Below, piece by piece: positions 8,052-15,473 of a DNA stretch of 24,691 bases; the stretch's first letter is position 1, and every line of letters begins with the position of its first letter. A model generated the notes under the pieces. That model saw only the letters and a program-made list of their open reading frames with translations. It did not search any database and had not been told where the DNA came from. The stretch lies in assembly GCA_013821525.1 (NCBI GenBank), contig JACDGR010000008.1, positions 1 to 24,691 on the forward strand, written 5' to 3'. This stretch comes from Actinomycetota bacterium. GTDB taxonomy: Bacteria; Actinomycetota; Thermoleophilia; Gaiellales; Gaiellaceae. A program made the translations under genes and the position numbers.

Positions 8052-9055
8052 GACGCGACCGCCTGAGCCATACGTTCCCGGACCGGCTGGTAGTAGAGCG
8101 GGACGCACCAGTGGTTCTGCGCAACCCAGTCTGTGTTCGGGAGCTCCACGTCGTGACCGAGCACGCGGTGGCACGGCTCGTCGTAGACCTTGCCGGTCGA
8201 GCGCTCGATCGCGTCGAACACGACGTACTTGTAGTACCCGGAGACCATTCCCTCGGGGAACCTGATGCGGTTGGGGTGCTGCTCGTCGAGCTGCTCGCGT
8301 GCGACCATGTTCTTCCACTCGGTGATCTCGTCGAGCCGCTCTGTGCCGAGGACACCGAGTGCAGCGGTGAACTCGTTCAACCGGTAGTTGAGGCCTGGCT
8401 GGTCGTAGGCGGGCTTGCCGTAGCTGCGAAAACGCCGGGCGAACTCGATCAGCTCGGCGTGCGGGGAGACGACCATTCCGCCTTCGCCCGTGGAGATCGT
8501 CTTCGTTGCTGCAAACGACCAGATGCCCGCGTCGCCCCAGGTGCCCGCGCGCCTGCCGTTCCACGAGGCGCCGTGCGCGTGGGCGCAGTCTTCGAGCAGC
8601 AGGATCCCTTCGCTGCGGCAGTACGCGGCGATCTGCTCGACCTCGAAGGCGATGTGGCCGCCGATGTGGACGAGGAAGACCGCCTTCGGCCGGTGCTCGG
8701 CGGCCTTGCGCTCGAAGTCGTCGAAGGACATGCAGAGGTCACCGCGGTTGCAGTCGACGAACTCGACGCGGGCGCCGGCCGCCTGGATGGCGAGCGGCGT
8801 CGCCATGAACGTGTTCGAGGGGCAGAGAACGGTGTGGCCGCGAACGTCGAAGAACTCGAGGGCCGCGAGCGCCGAGCCGGTCCAGCTCGAGGTGGCGACG
8901 GCGGGCAGTCCGTTCCAGGAAGACCAGGCAGCCTCGAACTGGGCGGTGATGGGGCCGTCGGACCACTGCTCCGCGTCGAGGGCTGTGTCCCAGAGCTCAT
9001 GCAGCCGCTCGCGGTCGCGATGGTCGAAGCCGATTGAGAAGGTAGCGATATCCAT
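8048..9055 (-). CDS. DegT/DnrJ/EryC1/StrS-family PLP aminotransferase
   Basis: The protein has 335 residues. Family landmarks are the ATSSWTGSALAALEFFDV cofactor-phosphate region, VLCPSNTFMATPLAIQAAGA, EDCAHAHGASWNGRRAG (Asp binds the pyridine nitrogen), the PLP-lysine motif FAATKTISTGEGGM (about K185), and RRFRSYGK and LNYRLNEFTAALG. Such enzymes make amino sugars on nucleotide carriers, which agrees with the epimerase gene overlapped by 4 nt. Start: an upstream in-frame TTG (9076) is preceded by AGGA, but ATG 9055 lies exactly 6 nt after TATGTT (9062-9067), a good -10 for a leaderless message. I prefer 9055, and the TTG is the alternative. It could feed an amino sugar to the nearby surface glycan genes (inference). 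Confidence 0.88.
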   Translation of the reverse strand: MDIATFSIGFDHRDRERLHELWDTALDAEQWSDGPITAQFEAAWSSWNGLPAVATSSWTGSALAALEFFDVRGHTVLCPSNTFMATPLAIQAAGARVEFVDCNRGDLCMSFDDFERKAAEHRPKAVFLVHIGGHIAFEVEQIAAYCRSEGILLLEDCAHAHGASWNGRRAGTWGDAGIWSFAATKTISTGEGGMVVSPHAELIEFARRFRSYGKPAYDQPGLNYRLNEFTAALGVLGTERLDEITEWKNMVAREQLDEQHPNRIRFPEGMVSGYYKYVVFDAIERSTGKVYDEPCHRVLGHDVELPNTDWVAQNHWCVPLYYQPVRERMAQAVAS

Positions 9056-9201
9056 TGCGAGAACATATTCAACCAATCAGATGATTCCTGATGGTTTTCT
9101 GAATGCCTCTACAACCGGGGCCCCGCATCAGACATTCGTCAGGCAGGGTGATTAGGGTGAAGGGCAGTCGTGAGGAGTGAGAGCATCAGCGGGTCTGCTG
9201 G
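9056..9201. promoter_or_regulatory. Divergent intergenic region, locally AT-rich
   Basis: The stretch 9061-9110 is clearly AT-richer than its surroundings, as expected for a promoter. It holds TATGTT (minus strand, 9062-9067) just before the aminotransferase ATG. An imperfect inverted repeat has arms ATCAG (9076-9080) and CTGAT (9088-9092). CGGGGCCCCG (9116-9125) is a perfect 10-bp palindrome. No convincing promoter or ribosome binding site is seen close to the plus-strand GTG at 9202; GAGGAG at about 9171-9176 is too distant for that start. Confidence 0.35.
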
Positions 9202-9849
9202 GTGACGACCGAAGCCCCACCTGAGGCAGGGAGCCGCGTCGAGCAGCTCCGAGCCTCACCGCCGATTTTCCGACAGGCGGCCCTCGACCGCCTCACCCGA
9301 GCCCATCCGGCGACCCCCGCGATCCTTTTTCTCCCCGCGGTGGTCATCCTCGCAGTGCTCGCGGGGCGAGATCTGGCGGCGCTCACCGCGCTGGGGCTCG
9401 CTGCGGCCGGCTACTTCTTCTGGACCCTGTGCGAGTACTGGGGGCATCGCGCCGTCTTCCACTTCGAGCCGGAGGCTGGGATCGGGGCGCAATTCCACTG
9501 GATGATCCACGGCGTCCACCACGACCATCCGAACGACCCCACGCGGCTCGTACTGCCGCCGGCGTTCTCGATCCCACTCGGCGCGCTCTTCCTCGGCGGG
9601 TTCTACCTCGCGCTCGGCTCACCCATCGCATGGCCGGTCACGGCTGGCTTCTTCCTCGGCTACGTGGTCTATGACTCCGTTCATTTTCTTTTGCACCATG
9701 CGCGCCCGAAGAGCCGCCTCGGCCGCCGCTTCAGGGAGCTACACATGCGCCACCACTTCGAGGATCACGAGCGTGGGTTCGGGGTCAGCGCACCCTGGTG
9801 GGACATCGTCTTCCGCACGCGCCCGCGCGCGGGACGATCGACGCGCTGA
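9202..9849 (+). CDS. Sterol desaturase/fatty acid hydroxylase-family membrane protein
   Basis: The 215-residue protein carries the histidine cluster of the family, which binds a di-metal centre at the cytosolic membrane face. The motifs are HRAVFH (82-87), HGVHHDHP (103-110), HFLLHH (161-166) and HMRHH (181-185) with H189 after it. Hydrophobic segments flank the clusters (about 38-75 and 120-160). The short HGVHHDHPND motif is typical of fatty acid 2-hydroxylase (Scs7/FA2H-like) rather than of carotenoid hydroxylases, so hydroxylation of an acyl or lipid substrate is the best guess. The start is GTG 9202 without a Shine-Dalgarno sequence; no better in-frame start is visible. It stands divergently from the sugar genes. 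Confidence 0.85.
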   Translation: MTTEAPPEAGSRVEQLRASPPIFRQAALDRLTRAHPATPAILFLPAVVILAVLAGRDLAALTALGLAAAGYFFWTLCEYWGHRAVFHFEPEAGIGAQFHWMIHGVHHDHPNDPTRLVLPPAFSIPLGALFLGGFYLALGSPIAWPVTAGFFLGYVVYDSVHFLLHHARPKSRLGRRFRELHMRHHFEDHERGFGVSAPWWDIVFRTRPRAGRSTR

Positions 9850-9874
9850 ACCAGCAAACCTCGGCACGCGGCGC

Positions 9875-10444
9875 GTGCTCGTGACCGGGATGTCGGGCGT
9901 CGGCAAGTCCGCCGCCCTCGCCGAGCTGGCGCAACGGGGCTTCCAGGTCGTCGAGACCGATCGCGAGCCCTGGAGCGAGTGGTCAGAGACCGCAGGGGGT
10001 TACGTCTGGCGCGAAGACCTCATCTCGGAGCTCCTCTCACGGGAGGACGGCTCCGTTTCGTATGTCGCCGGCACGGTGTCGAACCAGGGCAGGTTCTACT
10101 CACAGTTCGACGCCGTTGTGCTCCTGAGCGCCCCGCTCGAGATTCTGCTGCGAAGGATCGAGACTCGTACGAGCAACGACTACGGCAAGTCGGCCGACGA
10201 ACGTGCGCTGATCGTCGGCCAGGTCGCGGAGGTCGAGCCGTTGCTCCGGGCGACGTGCACGCACGAGCTGGACGCGACGCAGCCGATCGGGGACATCGTC
10301 GACCAGCTAGTCGCGATCGGCCCGGCCAGGCGCAGCCTCGCTAGCGAGCAGCGCTGCGCGGCCGGAGAACGTGAATCGCAAGGCCGCTCGGATAGACCTT
10401 TGCGTCGACGAGCTCGAGGTGCAGCGGGGCAGGTAGGTCCTTGA
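9875..10444 (+). CDS. Small P-loop (AAA/kinase-like) nucleotide-binding protein
   Basis: From GTG 9875 the protein has 189 residues. It opens with a beta strand and Walker A (VLVTGMSGVGKSAAL), followed by ALAELAQRGFQVVETD, VWREDLISELL, the conserved-looking GTVSNQGRFYSQFDAVVLLSAP (Walker B-like strand, shown in part), RIETRTSNDYGKS and ADERALI. This is the pattern of the small AAA/shikimate-kinase-like ATPases common in actinobacteria; the substrate is unknown. The recognisable family region ends near DIVDQLVAIG, about 140 residues in. The remaining 50 or so residues are Arg-rich, unlike the family, and run antisense over the next gene, so the natural stop may have been lost. The gene starts 25 nt after the hydroxylase stop and may be cotranscribed with it. 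Confidence 0.75.
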   Translation: MLVTGMSGVGKSAALAELAQRGFQVVETDREPWSEWSETAGGYVWREDLISELLSREDGSVSYVAGTVSNQGRFYSQFDAVVLLSAPLEILLRRIETRTSNDYGKSADERALIVGQVAEVEPLLRATCTHELDATQPIGDIVDQLVAIGPARRSLASEQRCAAGERESQGRSDRPLRRRARGAAGQVGP

Positions 10445-10901
10445 ACAACGCGAGACCCGCACCGAGCGCGGCCGGGTGGATCATCAAGCGATACTCGTCG
10501 ACCAGACCAAGTCGCGACAGTGCCTGGTCGAAGCGCGCGCCCCCGTAGGCGATCAGGTCGCCACCGGCTTCGCTCTTGAGCTGCTCGATCTCCTCGCGCA
10601 GATCGCCGCGGGCGATACGTGTCGTCGGCCACTCGGCACGCTCGAGGGTCTTCGAGAAGACAACCTTCGGGATCTCGTTCATCGGGCGCGCGAAGTCGCT
10701 GTCCGATGTCGGCCAGACAGAGGCCATCTCCTCGTAGGTCACGCGCCCCATCAGGTGCGCTCCCGCGGTCCAGACCGAATCGAGAATCCATTGCTTGACA
10801 TCCGGGTCGCCGTCTCCGCCCTCACTCCACGGGTGGGACCCGTCGAGCGCCGCCACGTACCCGTCGATCGACACGCTGGACTGAAGAATGAGTCGACGCA
10901 T
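10341..10901 (-). CDS. Dihydrofolate reductase/RibD C-terminal-family reductase
   Basis: The protein has 186 residues. The N-terminus MRRLILQSSVSIDGYVA is the first strand of the RibD/DHFR fold. HLMGRVTYEEMASVWP matches the MGRxTYE segment, IPKVVFSKTL the next strand, GGDLIAYGGARFDQALSRLGL the NADPH-binding Gly loop, and VDEYRLMIHPAALGAG the C-terminal part. Members reduce diverse substrates with NADPH; stand-alone copies like this one are usually of unknown role. ATG 10901 is preceded by AGAGG at a proper distance. Its 3' end overlaps the convergent ATPase gene by 104 nt. Confidence 0.9.
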   Translation of the reverse strand: MRRLILQSSVSIDGYVAALDGSHPWSEGGDGDPDVKQWILDSVWTAGAHLMGRVTYEEMASVWPTSDSDFARPMNEIPKVVFSKTLERAEWPTTRIARGDLREEIEQLKSEAGGDLIAYGGARFDQALSRLGLVDEYRLMIHPAALGAGLALFKDLPAPLHLELVDAKVYPSGLAIHVLRPRSAAR

Positions 10902-11072
10902 CGAGCCTCTTCTGTTCCCGCCGGCCCTGCTTCAAACACCACCCCGGTCGGCGATTCGAACTGGTCTTCGACGCTCGGCGTCCGTTGCGCGCCGAGGGTT
11001 GAAAGGCGTCGCAGATGTCGATCCGCAGTCGCCCAAACGGCGACTCCTTGCGCCTGAACGGTCCGTCGAAGA

Positions 11073-11101
11073 CATGTCCTGGGGACTGTCCCCGAGACAT
11101 G
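11073..11101. repeat. Compound palindrome in a 279-bp intergenic region
   Basis: Four 6-mers form nested inverted pairs. CATGTC (11073-11078) pairs with GACATG (11096-11101), and GGGGAC (11081-11086) pairs with GTCCCC (11088-11093) around a single T, with 2-nt mismatched spacers CT and GA between the layers. It has the look of a REP-type element or of an intergenic hairpin. No T-run follows, so it is not a standard terminator. Only one copy is seen in this window. The rest of 10902-11180 contains no convincing gene, only the ribosome binding site of the next gene at 11168-11172. Confidence 0.55.
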
Positions 11102-11180
11102 GCCGTTCTCGTCACGCGCCTCTGGGACGATGATCTGTGGGACGTTCTGCGTCTCAGGAAGATGAGCGGAGGTTCGAACT

Positions 11181-11903
11181 GTGTTGCTCGGCCCGCTCCG
11201 GAATGACGTCCGCCTCGCGCTCGTTGGCCAAGAGATGCATTTCGAGCGCCTCTCGCTGCAGGTGCCTGAGCAGGCACACGAGGATCTCGTCTCGTTCTAC
11301 CGCGCGAACCTCGCCACCGGCGAAAACGGCGACCTGAGGATAGGCGTCACCGCGCTCAGCTTCGAAGCGGTCGCCGGGAGCCCCTTCTACCATCTTGCGT
11401 TTCTCGTGCCGGGTGATCGCTTCGACGCAGCTCTTGCGTGGGCGCAGACGCGGCTTCCTCTGCTCCCCGACCCCGGAAGCGGCCAGGTCGCTTTCGAGTT
11501 CGAGAATTGGAATGCGCGCGCCTTCTACTTCCACGATGCAGCGAGCAATATCGTCGAGTTGATCGCGCACGCGGGTGTGGGCGAGAACCACGAGTCCGGC
11601 CCTTTCAACCCGTCGGAGCTGCTGGGGCTCTCGGAGATCGGGCTCGTCGGAAACGCTGCCGAGATCGCCGCCGGGCTCGAGGAGATGGGCCTGCCGCTAT
11701 GGGCGGGCGCGCCGTCCCAGGGGCAGCTGGCGTTCCTGGGTGAACGGGCGCAGACCGTGATCGTCACCGAGCCGGCACGTGGCTGGCTACCGACGGGCCG
11801 TCCCGCCGAAGCTCATCCGGTCGGCGTGACGATCGTGGGAAAGCCCGCAGCCGAGATCACGCTCGGCGCTCACCGAATCCGTTGTGTCCCTACGGCAACG
11901 TGA
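11181..11903 (+). CDS. VOC-superfamily (glyoxalase/dioxygenase-like) protein
   Basis: The product has 240 residues and appears to be a two-module VOC protein. Module 1 begins at MHFERLSLQVPE (about 19-30), continues with SPFYHLAFLVP (His ligand candidate) and ends NARAFYFHDAASNIVELIAH (Glu ligand candidate in VEL). Module 2 follows from about 150 (LLGLSEIGLVG, AGLEEMGLPL, TVIVTEPARGW). The fold supports metal-dependent chemistry or ligand binding; the substrate is not predictable. The start is decided by a strong ribosome binding site: GGAGG at 11168-11172, 8 nt before GTG 11181. ATG 11235 would leave the VOC core intact but has no properly spaced site. The last 14 nt overlap the convergent secreted-protein gene. 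Confidence 0.8.
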   Translation: MLLGPLRNDVRLALVGQEMHFERLSLQVPEQAHEDLVSFYRANLATGENGDLRIGVTALSFEAVAGSPFYHLAFLVPGDRFDAALAWAQTRLPLLPDPGSGQVAFEFENWNARAFYFHDAASNIVELIAHAGVGENHESGPFNPSELLGLSEIGLVGNAAEIAAGLEEMGLPLWAGAPSQGQLAFLGERAQTVIVTEPARGWLPTGRPAEAHPVGVTIVGKPAAEITLGAHRIRCVPTAT

Positions 11904-12297
11904 TCGTCTTCGTACGAACGGCCTTCGTCGTCCCGCTGGCCTTCCGCGAGTCCGTCCAGGTACCACGGAACGACGTCGCTGTCGGGGAGAAGGTCGCCTT
12001 GACGACGAAACTGTAGGTCGGGCCTTTCAGCAGCCACTTGCCGGAGGTGCCGGAGATCGTCCCGGTCAGCTTGTTGCCGGCGTTGTCGTGTCCGCTGAGC
12101 TTGGTTCCCTTCTGCACGATCGACCAGGTGCCGGTGTAGTTGTTGTGCGCGCACCAGCCGGTGTTGCAGTGATCGGTGACCGCCCAGTTCGCAGTGACGC
12201 TCGGAACCTTCAGCTCCGATCCCACCGCGGTCTGTGCCGCAGCGAACGCGACCACTACGACCGTGACGATCAGCCCGATCCGATTTGCGTACCGCAT
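11890..12297 (-). CDS. Small secreted protein of unknown function
   Basis: From ATG 12297 the protein has 135 residues. A signal peptide is visible (RYANRIGLIVTVVVVAFAAA, then AVGSE). The mature part is beta-rich with repeated Gly-Thr-Trp turns: YTGTWSIV, LTGTISGTSGKW and FRGTWTDS. A Cys pair within DHCNTGWCAHNN suggests a disulfide outside the cell. I do not recognise the family; the alternating strands suggest a small beta-barrel or sandwich (inference). GGGGAG lies 8 nt before the ATG on the minus strand, which supports this start over longer upstream options. It is convergent with the VOC gene and divergent from the reductase gene. Confidence 0.75.
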   Translation of the reverse strand: MRYANRIGLIVTVVVVAFAAAQTAVGSELKVPSVTANWAVTDHCNTGWCAHNNYTGTWSIVQKGTKLSGHDNAGNKLTGTISGTSGKWLLKGPTYSFVVKATFSPTATSFRGTWTDSRKASGTTKAVRTKTITLP

Positions 12298-12404
12298 GTC
12301 TTTCGCTCCCCCTGTCGCCCGAGTTTCGACAAGAGTACGCGGCGCGCGCCCCGAACACAAACGACCGGGAAAAGGCTTGGCTGGTGCAGACGGAGGCAAG
12401 AAAG

Positions 12405-12441
12405 TAGCGTTGCCCAGATGAACGCCGAGCTCGCATGGTGA
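12405..12441 (+). promoter_or_regulatory. Possible -10 element and 7-codon leader ORF before the reductase
   Basis: TAGCGT (12405-12410) lies 7 nt before ATG 12418, which opens MNAELAW and a stop (12439-12441). That tiny frame overlaps the possible starts of the reductase, ATG 12435 and GTG 12438; GTG plus TGA share GTGA. A leaderless message would begin at about the first ATG, and the reductase would then be read by termination-reinitiation. No ribosome binding site of usual strength precedes 12435. This is inference from layout only. Confidence 0.3.
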
Positions 12442-14014
12442 CGCCGGAGGAGATCGGGCAGGTCGAGGTCTTCGAGAGCCTCGAGGCGAGCGCTCGCGAG
12501 CACCTCTGCCGCGTCGCGGCGGACGTCACGCTCAGCCCGGGCGAGTACGCGGCGCATGAGGGAGACGAGCGAGCGCTCTTCGGCCTGCTCGACGGGCGGA
12601 TCGAAGCGGTCAAGCTCGTCGACGGGATCGAACGGGTCGTCGGCGAACGCCGGGTCGGAGACATCTTCGGCGAGGTGCCGCTGACGCTCGGCACGTGGTT
12701 CCCCGTCGGCTTTCGCGCGGCGGAGACCTCTCGCGTGATCCGGATCCAGCCTCGCGACTACTACACCATGATCGCCGAGGCGCCCGACATCGCGGAGAAG
12801 ATCGGCGAGCTGGCAAGCCGGCGCATCGGCGGCACAGGTGGCCTGCAAAGCCTCGCGGCGAAGCCCGAGCCATACCGGGCAATCGTGCTCGGCCATCGTT
12901 GGGATTCGGCGTGCGCGGAGCTCCGGCGATTCCTCGACCGCAATCAGATCACCTTCCGGTGGCTGCAGCCCGACGTGCGGGCGGATGCCGCACAGTGGTG
13001 GGGTGCGTTGCCCGAGGAGAGCGACTACCCGTGCATCCGCGTCGTCGACGGCAAGACTGTGGTGCGACCGCAGCTTCGGCGGGTGTCCGAGTTGCTGGGG
13101 ATCCCGACCGAGCCCGCTGCAGCCGTCTACGACACCGTGATCGTCGGCGCAGGCCCGGCTGGGCTGGCTGCAGCCGTCTACGGCGCCTCCGAAGGGCTCG
13201 GGACGGTCGTCGTCGAGCGCGAAGCACCCGGAGGCCAGGCCGGCACCTCGTCGCGGATCGAGAACTACCTCGGCTTCCCGTCCGGCGTCTCCGGCGACGA
13301 GCTCGCGAGCCGCGCGCTGCAGCAGGCACGGAGACTCGGAGCCGAGATTCTCGTCACACGCTCGATCGCGCGGATCGACGCTGCGACCCGCCACGTGCAC
13401 CTCGACGGGGGCGACGTCCTGCGCGCGCGGACGATCATCCTCGCCTGCGGAGTGACGTGGCGCCGCCTCTCGATCGAGGGTTTCGACGAGCTCGCCGGGA
13501 AGGGCATCTTCTACGGAGCGGCTCGGAGCGAGGCCGCGAACACACACGGCCTCGACGTGCACATCATCTGCGCGGGCAACTCAGCGGGCAGGCCGCGATG
13601 TTCTTCTCGTCCCATGCGCGCAGCGTGACCATCCTGAGTCGGGGCGAAACGCTCGAGAAGAGCATGTCGCGGTATCTCATCGACCAGCTCGCGACGCGCC
13701 CCGACATCGAGGTGCGTTTCAACACGGAACTCGTGGCCGCCCACGGGAACACGTCGCTGGAAACGGTCGACGTCCGCGACAACACGAGGGGCGAGACCAC
13801 GCGGCTCGAGTCCGGCGGCGTCTTCATCTTCATCGGTGCAGACGCCGAGACGGACTGGCTCCCTCCGGAGATCGCGCTCGATCCGAAGGGGTACGTGCTC
13901 ACCGGGAGCGACGTTCGTGCCGCAGGCCGATGGGAGCTCGATCGCGACCCGTATTTGCTCGAGACGAGCGTCGCCGGGATCTTGCGAGACGAGACCAACC
14001 CGGTACCCGGGTGA
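12435..14014 (+). pseudogene. cNMP-binding domain / FAD pyridine-nucleotide reductase fusion, frameshifted and truncated
   Basis: The start ATG 12435 leads into a cyclic-nucleotide-binding-like domain (about residues 1-135; LSPGEYAAHEGDERALFGLL, VGDIFGEVPLTLG). A thioredoxin-like linker domain follows (about 145-220), then a TrxR-like FAD domain beginning VIVGAGPAGLAAAVYGASEG, with GGQAGTSSRIENYLGFPSG. The frame breaks at about 13589: IICAGNSAG is followed in the -1 frame by QAAMFFSSHARSVTIL, so one base is missing. A usual GxGNSAGQ motif starts with Gly, but here it is Cys. The NAD-domain CxxC of true thioredoxin reductases is absent, as is normal for this fusion group. The restored frame ends LLETSVAGILRDETNPVPG at 14014. 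The closing family segment (AAGDVR and about 30 more residues) is missing in all three frames, so this is probably a decaying gene. Confidence 0.8.
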
Positions 14015-14070
14015 CGCATTAGGCCCCGAAAGGGGGATGTGCGTCCTCCCGGGTCGGGACAGAATGCGTC
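14005..14070 (+). other. Nested hairpin with an alternative pairing, upstream of tiny ORFs
   Basis: Outer arms ACCCGGG (14005-14011) and CCCGGGT (14048-14054) pair over 7 bp. Middle arms GACGCA (14013-14018) and TGCGTC (14040-14045) pair over 6 bp. An inner CCCC-GAAA-GGGG (14024-14035) forms a GNRA-capped helix, with a 5/4-nt internal loop below it. A second partner for the middle arm lies downstream: GACGCAT (14013-14019) is fully complementary to ATGCGTC (14064-14070), so the two folds exclude each other. It begins at the end of the reductase relic and is followed by a strong ribosome binding site at 14086-14090 and a small ORF. It could be a cis-regulatory leader or part of a small element. 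I could not match it to a known riboswitch class. Confidence 0.5.
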
Positions 14071-14098
14071 GGCTATTCGACCTGGGGAGGGAATGGAT

Positions 14099-14173
14099 AT
14101 GCGTTGGATCACGCTTGCTCTGGCGTTGTTGACGATTGCGGCGATCGCTGCGGAGGTGAACTTCACTTGGTGA
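14099..14173 (+). CDS. Tiny hydrophobic ORF (24 codons), candidate small membrane peptide
   Basis: ATG 14099 is preceded by GGAGG (14086-14090) at 8 nt, an ideal ribosome binding site. The product is MRWITLALAL followed by LTIAAIAAEVNFTW: a single hydrophobic stretch of about 17 residues with a basic start and an aromatic end, like a small membrane peptide. An ATG 6 nt earlier (14093) is in frame but too close to the ribosome binding site. The stop overlaps the GTG of the next tiny ORF (GTGA). It lies directly after the nested hairpin at 14005-14070. No known family is recognised; expression is unproven. Confidence 0.45.
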   Translation: MRWITLALALLTIAAIAAEVNFTW

Positions 14174-14217
14174 TTTCGATTGGCGACTGGCGCAGTTGGC
14201 CGGCAACAAAACGCTGA
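14170..14217 (+). CDS. Tiny ORF (15 codons) with GDWRxW motif
   Basis: GTG 14170 overlaps the stop of the preceding tiny ORF. The product reads MISIGDWRSWPATKR. Its core resembles the product of the tiny ORF at 17506-17550 (MLISGGDWRGWTGA): both are GTG-started, 14-15 residues long, begin with I-S within four residues and carry G-D-W-R-x-W. GGAGG at 14152-14156 is 13 nt upstream, so translational coupling would be the more likely mode. Whether this is a real peptide is unproven. Confidence 0.3.
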   Translation: MISIGDWRSWPATKR

Positions 14218-14280
14218 ACGAGCTGCGCGCACTGAAGCGGCCGGCGCGGAGGTAGCCGCGCCCGTGACGAGCCCGAGGGG

Positions 14281-14475
14281 CTAGGAACGGTCTCGGATGA
14301 CGGCCTGCTGAAGCTCGTTGGCGAGCTCGCGCACGGCGAGCTCCAGCCCGACGATCCGAGCCGTCAGTTCCCCCAGCGTCGCCTGCGTGCCCATGGTCGA
14401 GACAAACTCTCGCTCTTTGTGCGACTGGAGCAGGCCGTCGACCCGGTCGGTAAGTGCATTCTCTAGCTCGTCCAT
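14281..14475 (-). CDS. Small coiled-coil-like hypothetical protein
   Basis: The product has 64 residues, all predicted helical, with heptad-like spacing of Leu/Val/Ile (LENALTDRVDGLL, LTARIVGLELAVRELANEL) and no hydrophobic membrane segment. GGAGGAGG lies about 9 nt before ATG 14475 on the minus strand, a strong ribosome binding site that supports the start. It may dimerise through the coiled coil; no function is assignable. It is divergent from the GNAT gene and convergent with the tiny ORFs. Confidence 0.6.
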   Translation of the reverse strand: MDELENALTDRVDGLLQSHKEREFVSTMGTQATLGELTARIVGLELAVRELANELQQAVIRDRS

Positions 14476-14565
14476 GCGGGTTTGCCTCCTCCGGCGCGGG
14501 GGCTCGGATCTGCCGTTTGAGCCTGAGTTGAAGTACCCAGCCGTCCGGGATCCTTAACCTCTGCG

Positions 14566-15473
14566 GTGATCGCTCAAATGGAGATCAGGGAAGCTCGCGA
14601 TTCGGACGCCTCAGCAGTCGTGCGACTGCTGGCCGAGGCCTACCCGAACATGGTCGTGACACCGGCATCGTGGCTGCATCGGCGACAGACCGAGCCCGTG
14701 CGCGCCCGAGCCCGGCACCTCGTCGCAGAGGTCGACGGCCAGGTCGTCGCACGCGCCAGGCCGCCCTCAACGTGCACACGACCGCCATCGGTGCAGCCTT
14801 CGTCGGCGTCATCGTCGACCCGGCGCACCGTCGCCGCGGCATCGGGACAGCGCTCCTCGAGCGCCTCGCCGATCACGTTCGACGTCACGACGCGACGACC
14901 TGGACCGGGGTGATATTCGAGAACGACGTGTCATCGGATTTTGCTCGCCGACATGGCTTCGAGAACGAGCGCGCTGCGGTGGTCTCCGCCGTCGATCCGC
15001 GCAGTGTCGATCTGCCATCTCCCTCGTCTGTCGAGGTCGTGTCGGCACGTGCCCTCGGCCCGGAGGTCGTCTTCCAGATCGACTCCGCCGGCGCGTTGGA
15101 CGAGCCGCTGCCGAACCCTCCGGCGCCGATGCCGTACGACGAGTGGCTCTCGGATATCTGGGACGAACCGAGCTTCACGAGCGAAGGGAGCTTCGTCACG
15201 ATCAGCGACGGCACACCCGCTGCGCTCGCGCTCCTCTACGCCGCCCCCGAGTTTGGACGCGCGGTCATCGCGTTCACCGCGACCATCCCCGAATTCCGCG
15301 GCCGCGGCTTAGCGCTCGCGGCGAAGATCGCGACGATGCGCTGGGCAGCCGCGCACGGGATCACGCGGGTATGGACCGCGAACGACGACACCAATGCGCC
15401 CATGCTGGCGATCAACGCGCGCCTCGGCTACCGACCGGAGGGGCGGCTCGTGACAGTGCGGAACAGCCTTTAG
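14566..15473 (+). pseudogene. Double-domain GNAT N-acetyltransferase, single-base frameshift
   Basis: Two GNAT domains are visible. Domain 1 starts MEIREARDSDASAVVRLLAE (ATG 14578; a GTG at 14566 is in frame). It continues after a -1 shift at about 14757 with FVGVIVDPAHRRRGIGTALL (acetyl-CoA loop RRRGIG) and DFARRHGFENE. Domain 2 has VIAFTATIPEFRGRGLALAA (RGRGLA loop) and ANDDTNAPMLAINARLGYRP. The break lies between VDGQVVARA and QAALNVHTT, where one missing base, most simply a C before AGGCC, restores the frame. Everything else is intact, so this may be a sequencing error rather than a dead gene. The substrate is unknown. The stop codon overlaps that of the convergent TerB-like gene (4 bp, TTAG). 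Confidence 0.8.

Noticed and set aside
11160..11185. tRNA T-arm-like GGTTCGAACT
   Set aside because: No cloverleaf partners on either side; the GGAGG there serves as the ribosome binding site of the VOC gene.
11015..11206. Possible short gene in the intergenic region before the VOC gene
   Set aside because: It runs through the palindrome, has no ribosome binding site and overlaps the ribosome binding site of the VOC gene.
14005..14070. Fluoride or c-di-GMP riboswitch
   Set aside because: Some local resemblance (CCCCGAAAGGGGGATG) to the fluoride motif, but the pseudoknot arrangement and the conserved first helix are not present; the GEMM core is also absent.
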